64,000 nucleotides of DNA from JBNLBS01 sp050303415. GTDB taxonomy: Bacteria > Pseudomonadota > Gammaproteobacteria > Methylococcales > Methylomonadaceae. The translations under genes were made by a program, and so were the position numbers. Positions 43,109-52,165 of this stretch are shown here, piece after piece; within the stretch, counting starts at the first letter, position 1; each line of letters begins with the position of its first letter. The stretch covers positions 157,027 to 221,026 of the forward strand of contig JBNLBS010000003.1 of the NCBI GenBank assembly GCA_050303415.1, written 5' to 3'. The notes beneath the pieces were generated by a model. It was given only the letters and a program-made list of their open reading frames with translations. It was not told the DNA's origin and did not search any database.

Positions 43109-44438
43109 GTGTCAATACCCGGGTGGAAACGACATCAGCTTCAGCATTTTGCTTATTGTCTGATTTAGGGGGTACTGGAGGGAAACGTTTTTTAACTTCA
43201 TCCAGTTGTATACCCATATGCTCAGCTATCAGTGGATAAAGGTTGGGGGCAAATTCCACCGATTTTTCATCAATTTTACGTAAAAAACCACGATTAAGCA
43301 GTAAACCGACTGCAAACATCCTGGACCAGTCTGAATATCGCCTGGCCTTTTCGATGGGGGTTTTCTCAATACTCATCTCCAGTTCATCATTTTCATTGAT
43401 TCTGAATTCTGTGAACTCTCTAAGGCACTGGAAAACCAGACCTTTTTCCCTTTCTGTTAATGGCCCTGGGGCAGTAAACTCAAGTCGATACGATAATAGT
43501 ATGGTGAAAAAATCAACCATGGCTGCACAAATAAAGGCAAACATGGAAAATTCATTCCACATGTCAAATGATGGCTTCACATCCTGTTTTAATTGGGCGA
43601 CAGGCATTAAAAATGGTGCTTCTGGTATGCTGCGTGCATACATGGTGGATAACTGATTGGCAGTTAACTGAACATCCTGCAAACTGGTTAAGGTTTTTTG
43701 ATAAATGCTTTCAAGGTTGGGTGAATTAATCTTCAGATAATTAAGATTGCCTTGCAGGCTCCTGATATTGTTGTCCAGCAACAATAGGTCTTTTTCCAGT
43801 TTGTCGTACTGCTTTTTCTTTTCTTGGTATAGCTGGTTATATCGTCGCCAAAAGGGACCCTCGCCAATTTGGTTTTTAAATTGAGGTAAAACTTTTGGAT
43901 GAGTACCAAAGTAAGCTTGTGTCACTTCTTCGGATGTTTTTTCCAGTTCCTTATGTTGCTCATCCAGAATGTCCTTTTTGATTTGCATTATTTCAGTCAG
44001 GTAGCTGTTCACATCTTTCTTGATCTTAATAAATCGATTGATATAAATGTTGTCATGCTGAGAGACTTCGTAAAATTTAAAGTAAGAAAAAGAAACCGAA
44101 GCAGCCACAGCAACCAATAATGAGGCTAACACACTGAAATAACGAAAGCGATTGGCTCGCCAATGAATACCGGCAATTTCCAGCGAACAGATAACTACGA
44201 TAGATTGGATGGCAACGGTAATTATCAGAGCAATCCAGGGCACAATAAAGTGCTTCATGCCGGAATAAGTGGTAAAGCCGGAGGCAACACTCAACATCAA
44301 TACGATAGGAATGGACCAGACCCGAAGAATGGCGACAAACAAGGTTTGAATAAGATTGATGACTTGGCCGATACCTGTCGGACTCGGGCTGGGAGAGTTG
44401 GTACTCTTTTGTTTTTTTGAATTTCTAAATATGCTCAT
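43098..44438 (-). CDS. Membrane protein with long coiled-coil loop and C-terminal wing-like domain, unknown function
   Basis: A 446-residue protein. After a Ser/Pro-rich cytoplasmic start there are three membrane segments (about 28-50, 66-88, 98-118). A soluble coiled-coil segment at about 125-290 includes a DEQHKELEKTSEEV heptad pattern. A fourth segment lies near 298-318, and the cytoplasmic C-terminal domain of about 120 residues has a winged-helix-like stretch (MFAVGLLLNRGFLRKIDE). The family is not recognised. Its stop region overlaps the start of the SPFH-like gene. Two small genes lie upstream on the same strand beyond a 284-base gap. Confidence 0.65.
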   Translation of the reverse strand: MSIFRNSKKQKSTNSPSPSPTGIGQVINLIQTLFVAILRVWSIPIVLMLSVASGFTTYSGMKHFIVPWIALIITVAIQSIVVICSLEIAGIHWRANRFRYFSVLASLLVAVAASVSFSYFKFYEVSQHDNIYINRFIKIKKDVNSYLTEIMQIKKDILDEQHKELEKTSEEVTQAYFGTHPKVLPQFKNQIGEGPFWRRYNQLYQEKKKQYDKLEKDLLLLDNNIRSLQGNLNYLKINSPNLESIYQKTLTSLQDVQLTANQLSTMYARSIPEAPFLMPVAQLKQDVKPSFDMWNEFSMFAFICAAMVDFFTILLSYRLEFTAPGPLTEREKGLVFQCLREFTEFRINENDELEMSIEKTPIEKARRYSDWSRMFAVGLLLNRGFLRKIDEKSVEFAPNLYPLIAEHMGIQLDEVKKRFPPVPPKSDNKQNAEADVVSTRVLTHDE

Positions 44439-44722
44439 CGCTTAAACTTGTTGTTATTATTGTTAGGAGTAGCGAACCATGTTAACGTTTAAGTGAATGT
44501 AAACGATATGAAAAGAAGGAGTGTAAGTTGAAATCCCGGTAAATGTAAAGCAGAAAAATCAAACCTTAGCGTTGTTTAGTCAGGTGTGATTATTCAATGA
44601 TAAGAAGGTGTGAAGAGTAGGGAAACAAGGGTGTTGAACATTAAGTATGAGCATTTATCGTCTCATACGTCGGAAACTATGACATAGCTTTGTGCTATGA
44701 CACAGCTAGTTCATGGTGGGGA

Positions 44723-44869
44723 TCAGATTAGATTAATTTGGCTTTTTTTAACGTCCATATATTCAAATGCAGCCACTATAAAATTAAAGCCGGCAAGCAT
44801 AATGAATAAAGGAATGGCTATCATTAAACTGATAATCCAGATTAAGGCATGGTTAGGTTGTTTTTTCAT
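44723..44869 (-). CDS. Small single-span membrane peptide, 48 residues
   Basis: ATG at 44869 is preceded by GGAG with 6-base spacing. The product begins with a basic MKKQPNH and has one hydrophobic span (LIWIISLMIAIPLFIMLAGF) and a polar tail ending in KKSQINLI. It is too short for default gene finding. It starts 14 bases after the stop of another small gene, forming a tandem pair. The function is unknown; small hydrophobic peptides of this kind include membrane-complex subunits and toxin peptides. Confidence 0.5.
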   Translation of the reverse strand: MKKQPNHALIWIISLMIAIPLFIMLAGFNFIVAAFEYMDVKKSQINLI

Positions 44870-44883
44870 CGAATACTCCATAA

Positions 44884-45060
44884 TTAAGCTACTAAAGCCT
44901 GTTCATGTTCGTCCAGCATAAGCGTATCCACATGGCGTGTACAAGCTTTTTCGGTTATATTTTGCGCTGAAACCGATGCAGTTAAAAAGGCAATCACTTC
45001 CGGGCTTAATTCAGTATCTGCGCCCAGAAATTCGTTATCGAATTGTATATTTGCGTTCAT
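44884..45060 (-). CDS. Small acidic protein, 58 residues
   Basis: ATG at 45060 follows AAAGAGAG. The predicted product is acidic and partly helical (LSPEVIAFLTASVSAQNITEK, then DTLMLDEHEQALVA) with a single Cys and no membrane span. It directly precedes the 48-residue membrane peptide. Codon use looks coding, and the two starts each have a ribosome site, which supports a real bicistron. The family is unknown. Confidence 0.5.
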   Translation of the reverse strand: MNANIQFDNEFLGADTELSPEVIAFLTASVSAQNITEKACTRHVDTLMLDEHEQALVA

Positions 45061-45116
45061 GGGTTTCTCTCTTTAAAGCATTTAATAATAAGATTTATTG
45101 TTTGTTTGAAAGTTCA

Positions 45117-45149
45117 TTGTCAATGACAAATATTAAAAAATGATGACAA
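45117..45149 (-). promoter_or_regulatory. Possible operator upstream of the small-gene pair
   Basis: A TTGTCA-A-TGACAA palindrome at 45117-45129 is followed by another TGACAA half site at 45144-45149, exactly 20 bases from the first TGACAA. Read on the minus strand, one arm is also a TTGACA, the -35 consensus, though no good -10 is seen at normal spacing. It lies 57 bases before the 58-residue gene. Confidence 0.3.
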
Positions 45150-45189
45150 TTTTTTGAAAACTTATTTAAGAGAAAAACTGTTGTTATCC

Positions 45190-45222
45190 GATTTAAAGGC
45201 TTTAGGGTAGAGCCTTTAAATC
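45190..45222. repeat. Perfect 12-base inverted repeat downstream of the helicase gene
   Basis: GATTTAAAGGCT (45190-45201) and AGCCTTTAAATC (45211-45222) form a perfect 12-base stem with a 9-base loop. It lies 66 bases beyond the DEAD-box gene stop, so it may end that minus-strand transcript, but there is no adjoining T run; the nearest lies about ten bases further. Confidence 0.5.
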
Positions 45223-45288
45223 AGTAGTCAAGCCAAAATATACTCTGATATTTATAGAAATTTTTCTGGGTTGCTTGTCGTTGATAGA

Positions 45289-46680
45289 TTAGCTTTGGTC
45301 GTTATCGTCTAATTTAGACTTACGTTTTAACGGTTTCCAACCACCATCTTTCGTAATGACTTCAGTATTATTAACTTTGCTGGGCTGACGACGCTTACCG
45401 ATATTTTTCTTATCCCGTTGGCGTATTTTATTTTTGGGCGTAACAGTTTTATCAACCTCTGATTTTTTCTTTTTACTCCCCATGCTTTTACCTGAAGATT
45501 TAAGCTTTTTAGGGCCTTTGAACTTAGCTACCAGATCCTTTAGCGTTTTACGTTCAAAACGTAATTTAAGAAAGTTCTCAATACGGGTCATTAAATTCCA
45601 CTCGTGCGTATTAACCAGTGAAATAGCAAGGCCTTGTTTACCTGCGCGCCCGGTACGACCTATTCGATGTACATAATCTGTCGGGTTACGTGCCATATCA
45701 AAATTAATAATTAAATCGGTGTCGGCAACATCCAGTCCACGAGCGGCCACATCGGTGGCAATAAGAATGTTTATTGAACCTTTGCGGTAGGCATCCATTA
45801 CCTGTTTACGGCTATCCTGATCCATTTCCCCATGTAGAATACTGACGCGTAAACCCTGACCACGCAGTGGACCCTGTATCAGGCTGGTTTGGATGCGAGT
45901 GTTACTAAAAATTAAGGCTTTAGTGTAGTTCTCTGTTTGCAGTAAACGCAGTAACAGTGCTTGTTTGTGAGCTTTGTCATCTGCCAGGATAACCTGTTGA
46001 TGAATATTGCTATGCTGATCCCGGGCCTGATTCAGAGCAATGGTTTCGGGATCATTTAACGCCGAGTCGACAATAGTTTTGATGCCGGCGCCGCCTAAGG
46101 TAGCGGAAAACAACATAGTTTGCCGGTGGCTGTTGCAGTTGGCAATGATGGTAAGGACTTCATCACTAAACCCCATGTCCAGCATACGGTCGGCTTCATC
46201 CAGAACCAGGACTTCAAGATCATCAAAGTCAGGGGTATTTTGTTGTATGTGTTCCAATAAACGGCCGGGTGTGGCAATAATTATTTCCGGGTTCTTTCTA
46301 AATAATGCCTTCTGATATTTAAATGCCTCCCCACCGGTGATTAAGCCGCACTCTATTCGTGTATAACGAGATAGTTTTCTGGTTTGTTTGAATATTTGCT
46401 GGGCCAGTTCGCGTGTTGGTGCCAGAATTAAGACGCGTGTACCGGTGTTGGGGGAGGTCGCTTGCAGTAATTGCTGCAGTATCGGCAATAAAAATGCAGC
46501 CGTTTTTCCGCTCCCGGTTTCGGCGCTGACCAATAAATCCTTTTTTTGGCTGGCTGCAGCAAAGGTTTGTGCCTGAACTGGGGTGGCCTGCTCAAAGCCA
46601 AGCTCATCGGTCGCTTTTAACAAACGTTCATGTAATTCAAGTTGAGAAAAAGTGACCGGTGTGCTGGAAGATGTTTGCAT
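45289..46680 (-). CDS. DEAD-box ATP-dependent RNA helicase, RhlE/SrmB group
   Basis: A 463-residue RNA helicase. The Q motif (FSQLELHERLLKATDELGFEQATPVQ) is near 10-35. It has AETGSGKTAAFLLP near 55, PTRELAQQ, TPGRLLEHI, VLDEADRMLDMGF near 157 and SATLGG. The second RecA domain carries IATDVAARGLDV and HRIGRTGRAG near 340. A Lys-rich tail of about 80 residues would bind RNA. It remodels RNA in ribosome assembly, decay or cold adaptation; which subfamily it belongs to cannot be fixed from motifs alone. It is a single-gene unit. Confidence 0.93.
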   Translation of the reverse strand: MQTSSSTPVTFSQLELHERLLKATDELGFEQATPVQAQTFAAASQKKDLLVSAETGSGKTAAFLLPILQQLLQATSPNTGTRVLILAPTRELAQQIFKQTRKLSRYTRIECGLITGGEAFKYQKALFRKNPEIIIATPGRLLEHIQQNTPDFDDLEVLVLDEADRMLDMGFSDEVLTIIANCNSHRQTMLFSATLGGAGIKTIVDSALNDPETIALNQARDQHSNIHQQVILADDKAHKQALLLRLLQTENYTKALIFSNTRIQTSLIQGPLRGQGLRVSILHGEMDQDSRKQVMDAYRKGSINILIATDVAARGLDVADTDLIINFDMARNPTDYVHRIGRTGRAGKQGLAISLVNTHEWNLMTRIENFLKLRFERKTLKDLVAKFKGPKKLKSSGKSMGSKKKKSEVDKTVTPKNKIRQRDKKNIGKRRQPSKVNNTEVITKDGGWKPLKRKSKLDDNDQS

Positions 46681-46826
46681 GTATATTGTGATTACCTGTG
46701 AGTTAAATGCTTTATGGACACATATTATAATTAAAATTCCTAATAGTTGTTATTTGAGTTGTCACGCTGTTTTTAATACTGATAAGCTTGAGCTCGATAA
46801 ATTATGTATAGGATGGGTGAAGTTTA

Positions 46827-47711
46827 ATGGAAATGTTGGCAAGATTTGTGATGCAAGGGCGATTGCAGGCTTTATTAATGGCCGGTTTGTTTGGTGTTTT
46901 TTCACAATATATGTTGCCGCTCGCTCTGTTAAGTGCGGCGATTATCTCGATCTATGTACTTAGAAAATCATCCTCAGAGTGGTTGTTTGTTTTGCTGGGC
47001 AGTATAGTGATGATATATGCCAGCAGTTTTTTTGTTGATGTCAGGCCGGGACTGGAATTTCCGATTATTTTACTTATATTACCGGTGCTTCTGGCAGCCT
47101 CACTGGTTCTAAGAATAACCCGTTCCCAGGGGTTGGCGTTGTGTGTCATTGTTATCTGTGCGGCGTTATGGGCGATTGCAGTTGAGTTGATGACAGGAAA
47201 TGCGGTTGAGTGGTGGACCGAATGGTTAAAACTTGCGGTGACCGGGGTTAAGGGGGCCGAATTTCAAGGTTTCGAGCAAAACAACAGTATTCAGTTTATG
47301 AATGGCTTGATCGCCATGATGCTGGCAATGGTAACTATTGTCAGTCTGTTAATTGCACGCTGGCTTCAGTCAAAATTGTATTTTCCCGGGGAATTTAGAA
47401 AGGAGTTTGTCAGCTTAACCACGCCGCTGTCCGTCTTGATCATTTTTGTGTTGACTTATTTACTGGCTTACGTTGTTTCCGCCAGTTTGGCGACAGACTT
47501 ACTGGTGGTATTTATGGTTTTATATTTTTTTCAGGGCTTGGCGGTATTGCATGGTACGGTTGGTGCCATGAATGCCAGTTCGGCTTTCTTATGGCCGCCT
47601 TATGTATTACTGGTTTTTGTACCGCAATTTGTCATTGTCGGGCTTGCAGCTGTAGGGCTGGTGGATTTGTATTTTGATTTTCGTAAATTAAAACAGGGCG
47701 CTCAGTTATGA
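46827..47711 (+). CDS. DUF2232/YybS-like polytopic membrane protein
   Basis: A 294-residue protein with about eight membrane segments and few charged residues. The order and the C-terminal block (AVLHGTVGAMNASSAFLWPPYVLLVFVPQF) resemble the DUF2232 family found near ribosomal protein and replication genes in other gammaproteobacteria. The function is unknown. Here it overlaps the rhomboid protease gene by 4 bases (ATGA), so the two are coupled. The family match is by pattern memory and only moderately sure. Confidence 0.7.
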   Translation: MEMLARFVMQGRLQALLMAGLFGVFSQYMLPLALLSAAIISIYVLRKSSSEWLFVLLGSIVMIYASSFFVDVRPGLEFPIILLILPVLLAASLVLRITRSQGLALCVIVICAALWAIAVELMTGNAVEWWTEWLKLAVTGVKGAEFQGFEQNNSIQFMNGLIAMMLAMVTIVSLLIARWLQSKLYFPGEFRKEFVSLTTPLSVLIIFVLTYLLAYVVSASLATDLLVVFMVLYFFQGLAVLHGTVGAMNASSAFLWPPYVLLVFVPQFVIVGLAAVGLVDLYFDFRKLKQGAQL

Positions 47712-48400
47712 TTCCAATTCGCGATACCGCGCCATGTTATTCCAGGCCAATTGTCACCTGGTCAATCATGGCGGTATGTATTATTGTGTTTTTAGTCATG
47801 CAATTTATGCCGGTCTATTTAAGCCGTCAAATCACTTATTTATACGGCATGGTACCGATCCGTTATTCAAACCCGGAGTGGTCTGCGTTACACGGTTTGC
47901 CGCCGGACGGTTATTTGTCTTTTTTAACCAACCTGTTTATTCATGGCGGCTGGCTGCATTTGTTGACCAATATGTGGTTTATGTGGATTTTTGGCGATAA
48001 TGTTGAGGACCGGATGGGACGTTTACGGTTTTTGGCCTTTTATATAATCTGCGGTTTATTTGCCACTTTTTTGCAATGGTATTATGATCCGTATCTGACT
48101 ATTCCGGTGGTTGGCGCATCGGGTGCCATAGCCGGAGTACTGGGTGCTTACTTCTTTTTGTATCCCTTGGCTCGTGTAGTTATCTGGCTGCCAATCTTCT
48201 TTTTGCCTATTATTATTCATATTCCTGCGATTGCTTTTTTGGGTGCGTGGGTAATAATTCAATTACATAAAGCCATGACTTCGGTGGTGTTTGAAAATGG
48301 CGTGGTTGATGTGGCCTGGTGGGCGCATTTAGGCGGATTTATTGCCGGTACCCTGTTATATCGTTTTTTTCTAAAGTCACCGCGCATAGAAAAAGACTAA
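47708..48400 (+). CDS. Rhomboid-family intramembrane serine protease
   Basis: A 230-residue rhomboid with six or seven membrane segments. The catalytic Ser lies in VVGASGAIAGVLGAYF near 138-146, and the His in WWAHLGGFIAG near 202. The conserved LTNMWFMWIFGDNVEDRMG near 85-103 is also present. Rhomboids cleave transmembrane helices of substrate proteins. The partner gene upstream overlaps by 4 bases and might be a substrate or cofactor. Confidence 0.92.
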   Translation: MIPIRDTAPCYSRPIVTWSIMAVCIIVFLVMQFMPVYLSRQITYLYGMVPIRYSNPEWSALHGLPPDGYLSFLTNLFIHGGWLHLLTNMWFMWIFGDNVEDRMGRLRFLAFYIICGLFATFLQWYYDPYLTIPVVGASGAIAGVLGAYFFLYPLARVVIWLPIFFLPIIIHIPAIAFLGAWVIIQLHKAMTSVVFENGVVDVAWWAHLGGFIAGTLLYRFFLKSPRIEKD

Positions 48401-48522
48401 ATTATTTTGAACCATTAATGTATAATGCAACCACTCAAATTCGCTGGGTTTTTGATTAAAAAATTGGGTGCTCTGGCTGGCTTGAACAGGGTTTTAAAGG
48501 TCTATCAGGAATTGATAAAAAA

Positions 48523-48849
48523 ATGAAAAAAGTTAATGTTGCTTTGGTAAGGCTTCTTCAGTTTGTTGTGTTTGTAGTGTTTACATTTATGGTAATAGCG
48601 TATTTCGGTGCGATGGTTTTATTACCGCTGGATCTGATTGTACTGATCATTAAACTATTGTCTGTTGTTGGGTTTAATGGTTTTATTGCAGCTTTTGTTG
48701 CTATTCCGGTAGTAGGTTATTTAGCTTTGACCGTCTATAAAACACCGGGTTTAGTTCAATTAATTCTGGAAACCGGCTTGGATTTGGTCAAAACCGGTAA
48801 AGAAAGAGTTGATTCTTTTAACAAGATTGTCGAAGAAGTTAAAGGCTGA
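48523..48849 (+). CDS. Small two-to-three-span membrane protein, unknown
   Basis: A 108-residue hydrophobic protein with membrane segments near 9-30, 35-52 and 55-75, and an amphipathic helical tail ending VDSFNKIVEEVKG. No known family is recognised. It has its own leader after the rhomboid gene (122 bases) and is followed by a strong terminator. Length and codon use are consistent with a real gene. Confidence 0.65.
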   Translation: MKKVNVALVRLLQFVVFVVFTFMVIAYFGAMVLLPLDLIVLIIKLLSVVGFNGFIAAFVAIPVVGYLALTVYKTPGLVQLILETGLDLVKTGKERVDSFNKIVEEVKG

Positions 48850-48870
48850 GTTAAACCGAAATTGGTTCTA

Positions 48871-48906
48871 AAAAAGGGGCATGTTCATAAATATGCCCCT
48901 TTTTTT
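48871..48906. terminator. Bidirectional rho-independent terminator
   Basis: AAAAAGGGGCAT (48871-48882) pairs perfectly with ATGCCCCTTTTT (48893-48904) around a 10-base loop and is flanked by A and T runs. It terminates the small membrane gene on the plus strand and overlaps the last codon region of uvrA on the minus strand, serving both. Confidence 0.9.
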
Positions 48907-51724
48907 ATTCAAAATAGCGCTTTAAGTAAGTTCCTGTATGTGACTTCGGGTCTTGCGCAACTTGTTTTGGGCTGCCTTCTGTCACCAGCGTACCGCCACC
49001 ATCACCGCCTTCCGGTCCCATATCAATAACCCAGTCAGCCGTTTTTATTACATCCAGGTTGTGTTCGATAATAATTACTGTGTTGCCGTGATCTCTAAGC
49101 GTATGTAATACGTTTAACAGTTGTTGTATATCATGAAAATGCAGTCCGGTGGTTGGTTCATCCAGGATGTACAGAGTTTTGCCGGTATCACGTTTGGATA
49201 ATTCCTTCGCCAGCTTGACCCGTTGCGCTTCACCGCCGGATAAGGTTATCGCATTTTGTCCCAACGTTATATAGTTAAGACCGACACTGGTTAAGGTGGA
49301 CAGTTTTTTGGCCAGTACAGGTACTGCACTAAAAAAATCGGCGGCATCTTCCACTGTCATTTCCAGCACGTCATTAATGGTTTTGCCTTTATAGCGAATT
49401 TCCAGCGTTTCCCGGTTATAACGCTTGCCGCCACAGATATCGCAATGGACAAATATGTCGGGTAAAAAGTGCATTTCAACTTTGATAACACCGTCACCTT
49501 TACAGGCTTCACATCGGCCACCTTTAACATTAAAGCTGAATCTGCCGGGGGTATAACCACGCGAGCGGGCTTCCGGGGTTGCGGCAAACAGTTCGCGCAC
49601 GGGGGTGAATATACCTGTATAGGTTGCCGGATTGGAACGCGGTGTCCGGCCAATCGGGCTTTGGTCGATATCAATGATTTTATCGAAAAAATCCAGACCT
49701 CTAATTTCTTCACAGGGAGCGGGTACGGCGCTGGCACGATTAATCAGTCTTGCCGCATATTTATATAAGGTATCGTTGATTAAAGTTGACTTTCCGGAAC
49801 CGGAAACACCGGTGACACAGGTCAATAAACCTACCGGAATTGAAATATCAACATTTTTCAGGTTATTACCCGAAGCATTTTTGATCACAATCTGTTTGTT
49901 CGAATCAGGCTCGGTTACTTTTTGATCGGAAAAAATCTGTAGTGCACCGGACAAATACTGCCCGGTTAATGAGTCTGGGTTTTGGGTGATTTGCTCGGGA
50001 GTACCCTGGGCAATAATTTGTCCGCCGTGCACACCGGCGCCGGGACCAATATCGACGACATGCTGTGCCGAACGAATTGCGTCTTCGTCATGTTCCACCA
50101 CAATCACGGTATTGCCCAGATCGCGCAGGCGAAACAGGGTGTTTAGCAGACGCTGGTTGTCGCGCTGGTGCAGACCAATAGACGGTTCATCCAAAACATA
50201 CATAACACCGACCAGACCGGCACCTATCTGACTGGCCAGTCTGATGCGTTGCGCTTCACCACCGGAGAGGGTGTCGGCACTACGGTCCAGTGTCAGGTAA
50301 TCCAGTCCGACATTAATCAAAAATTCCAGTCGGTCTTTGATTTCTTTAACGATTTTTTCCGCCACCTCGCCACGTTTGCCCGGCAGTTCCAGTTGCTGGA
50401 AAAAATCCAGCGAACGACGAATGGGTAGGGCGGTAATTTTATTGAGCGGGTAGTCATTGATAAATACATTCCGCGCTGCCAGATTTAATCTGGCCCCGTT
50501 ACATTCGGAGCAGACTTTTTGCGACAGATATTTAGCCAGTTCGTCCCGAACCATTTGCGAGTCGGTTTCATGATAACGGCGTTCCATATTGGCAATAATA
50601 CCTTCAAAACTATGCGTGCGCGTTTTCTTTCCACTGCCGCTGGCATTAAACATCTTAAAGGTGATCAGCTCTGTACCGCTGCCATATAAAACAATATGCT
50701 GAATATCCTGCGGCAGTTCCTGAAACGGAATTTCCGGGTCAAAGTTGTAATGTTGAGCCAAGGAGCAAATAATTTGATAGTAATAGCCATTACGCCTGTC
50801 CCAACCACGAATGGCACCACCCGCCAGACTGATCTCCGGGTTATGAATCACCAGTTCAGGATCAAAATGCTGCCTGACCCCCAAACCATCACAGCTATGG
50901 CAGGCACCTTTGGGGTTGTTAAATGAAAATATTCTCGGTTCCAGTTCGGTAATGCTGTAGCCGCATTCGGAACAGGCATAGCGTTCGGAAAAGACCAGTT
51001 CGTTGTCATCATCCATGGAGGCGGCAATAGCAATACCATCGGCAATACGCAATGCCGTTTCAAACGACTCAGCTAAACGTAAGGCAATATCTTCACGCAC
51101 CTTGAAACGATCGACAATCACTTCAATGGTATGTTTCTTTCTGCCGTCCAGCTCAGGCGCTTCATCCAGGTCAACGACCACGCCATCAATACGCGCGCGG
51201 ATAAAACCCTGGGCGCGTAAATCCTCCAGCAGCAAGACATGTTCGCCCTTGCGATCATTAATTACCGGCGCCAACAGCATCCAGCGCTGACCTTCCGGTT
51301 GGGTCAGTACCTGATCTACCATCTGGCTGATGGTTTGCGCTTCTAACGATTGCTTATGTGTCGGGCATAATGGCGTACCGGCTCTGGCATAGAGCAGACG
51401 CAGGTAATCATAAATTTCGGTGATCGTACCCACTGTTGAACGCGGATTGTGCGAAGTGGACTTTTGCTCAATGGAAATAGCGGGCGACAGGCCTTCAATA
51501 TGATCAACATCCGGTTTTTCCATCATTGACAGGAACTGGCGGGCATAAGCGGATAAAGACTCGACATAGCGTCTTTGTCCCTCGGCATAGATAGTGTCAA
51601 AAGCCAGCGAAGACTTCCCTGAACCGGAAAGACCGGTGATGACTATCAGAGAATCCCTGGGCAAATCCAAGTCAATATTTTTTAGATTATGCGTTCTTGC
51701 GCCACGAATGTTAATCGAATCCAT
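48905..51724 (-). CDS. uvrA: Excinuclease ABC subunit A
   Basis: UvrA is the damage-recognising ATPase of nucleotide excision repair and acts with UvrB and UvrC. The 939-residue protein has two ABC modules, with GLSGSGKSSLAF near 31 and GVSGSGKSTLIND near 640. Both signature motifs (LSGGEAQRIRLA, LSGGEAQRVKLA) are present, as are zinc-binding Cys clusters CSECGYSI...CHSCDGLG near 253-283 and CEACKGDGVI...CDICGGKRY near 737-765. The length is standard. The 3' end shares a terminator hairpin with the convergent small membrane gene. Confidence 0.98.
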   Translation of the reverse strand: MDSINIRGARTHNLKNIDLDLPRDSLIVITGLSGSGKSSLAFDTIYAEGQRRYVESLSAYARQFLSMMEKPDVDHIEGLSPAISIEQKSTSHNPRSTVGTITEIYDYLRLLYARAGTPLCPTHKQSLEAQTISQMVDQVLTQPEGQRWMLLAPVINDRKGEHVLLLEDLRAQGFIRARIDGVVVDLDEAPELDGRKKHTIEVIVDRFKVREDIALRLAESFETALRIADGIAIAASMDDDNELVFSERYACSECGYSITELEPRIFSFNNPKGACHSCDGLGVRQHFDPELVIHNPEISLAGGAIRGWDRRNGYYYQIICSLAQHYNFDPEIPFQELPQDIQHIVLYGSGTELITFKMFNASGSGKKTRTHSFEGIIANMERRYHETDSQMVRDELAKYLSQKVCSECNGARLNLAARNVFINDYPLNKITALPIRRSLDFFQQLELPGKRGEVAEKIVKEIKDRLEFLINVGLDYLTLDRSADTLSGGEAQRIRLASQIGAGLVGVMYVLDEPSIGLHQRDNQRLLNTLFRLRDLGNTVIVVEHDEDAIRSAQHVVDIGPGAGVHGGQIIAQGTPEQITQNPDSLTGQYLSGALQIFSDQKVTEPDSNKQIVIKNASGNNLKNVDISIPVGLLTCVTGVSGSGKSTLINDTLYKYAARLINRASAVPAPCEEIRGLDFFDKIIDIDQSPIGRTPRSNPATYTGIFTPVRELFAATPEARSRGYTPGRFSFNVKGGRCEACKGDGVIKVEMHFLPDIFVHCDICGGKRYNRETLEIRYKGKTINDVLEMTVEDAADFFSAVPVLAKKLSTLTSVGLNYITLGQNAITLSGGEAQRVKLAKELSKRDTGKTLYILDEPTTGLHFHDIQQLLNVLHTLRDHGNTVIIIEHNLDVIKTADWVIDMGPEGGDGGGTLVTEGSPKQVAQDPKSHTGTYLKRYFE

Positions 51725-52165
51725 TAGCTCGTCCGGCCAATTAAAGAACCGGCTATTATAAACGATTAATGGAATTTATTAATACAAGACAAGTGATCGT
51801 TAAATATCAGGGGTTTGATGGTTGATAAAGGGAGGCTGGATAAGCTTGATTATTATAGTTACTAAATTGGTTTTTAAATAACCGTAGTGGCAACCAACGG
51901 GTTGCCTTTGGATTATCAATGCAGGCAGCTTGTTCCGCTTGGCGGTATATGTAGTTCTTTACAGTGTTTACCAAAAAAATGTTATTGACAATGCTTAGTC
52001 TGAAAGCTAGTCTCTGAGAAGTTAGGTTAATCGTCATGTTTTCTGGTTAATGGCAATTTATTTGTCAGATTTTTATTAAAATTCAGGTCGCACTGATAAA
52101 AAATAAAGGATATTGAAGTATTAGAGCTTGCCAGCCAAAATAATAACTGTTGGGCCAAAAAAATT
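51725..52165. other. Intergenic region with a short hairpin, no convincing gene
   Basis: A 441-base stretch upstream of uvrA. A perfect GGCAACC/GGTTGCC stem with a 4-base loop lies at 51889-51906, inside a 76-codon minus-strand frame (51807-52037). That frame has no ribosome site and an odd composition. It may be a fragment of a dispersed repeat. The uvrA promoter should lie near 51730-51850 on the minus strand, but no clear LexA box is seen. Confidence 0.4.

Noticed and set aside
41726..44438. Membrane/coiled-coil pair as a Zorya-like or flagellar stator-like system
   Set aside because: Neither protein shows the MotA/MotB or OmpA-like peptidoglycan-binding motifs that define those systems.
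51807..52037. 76-codon minus-strand frame upstream of uvrA
   Set aside because: It lacks a ribosome site and contains a perfect hairpin; it is more likely repeat-derived noncoding sequence, though a database search could change this.
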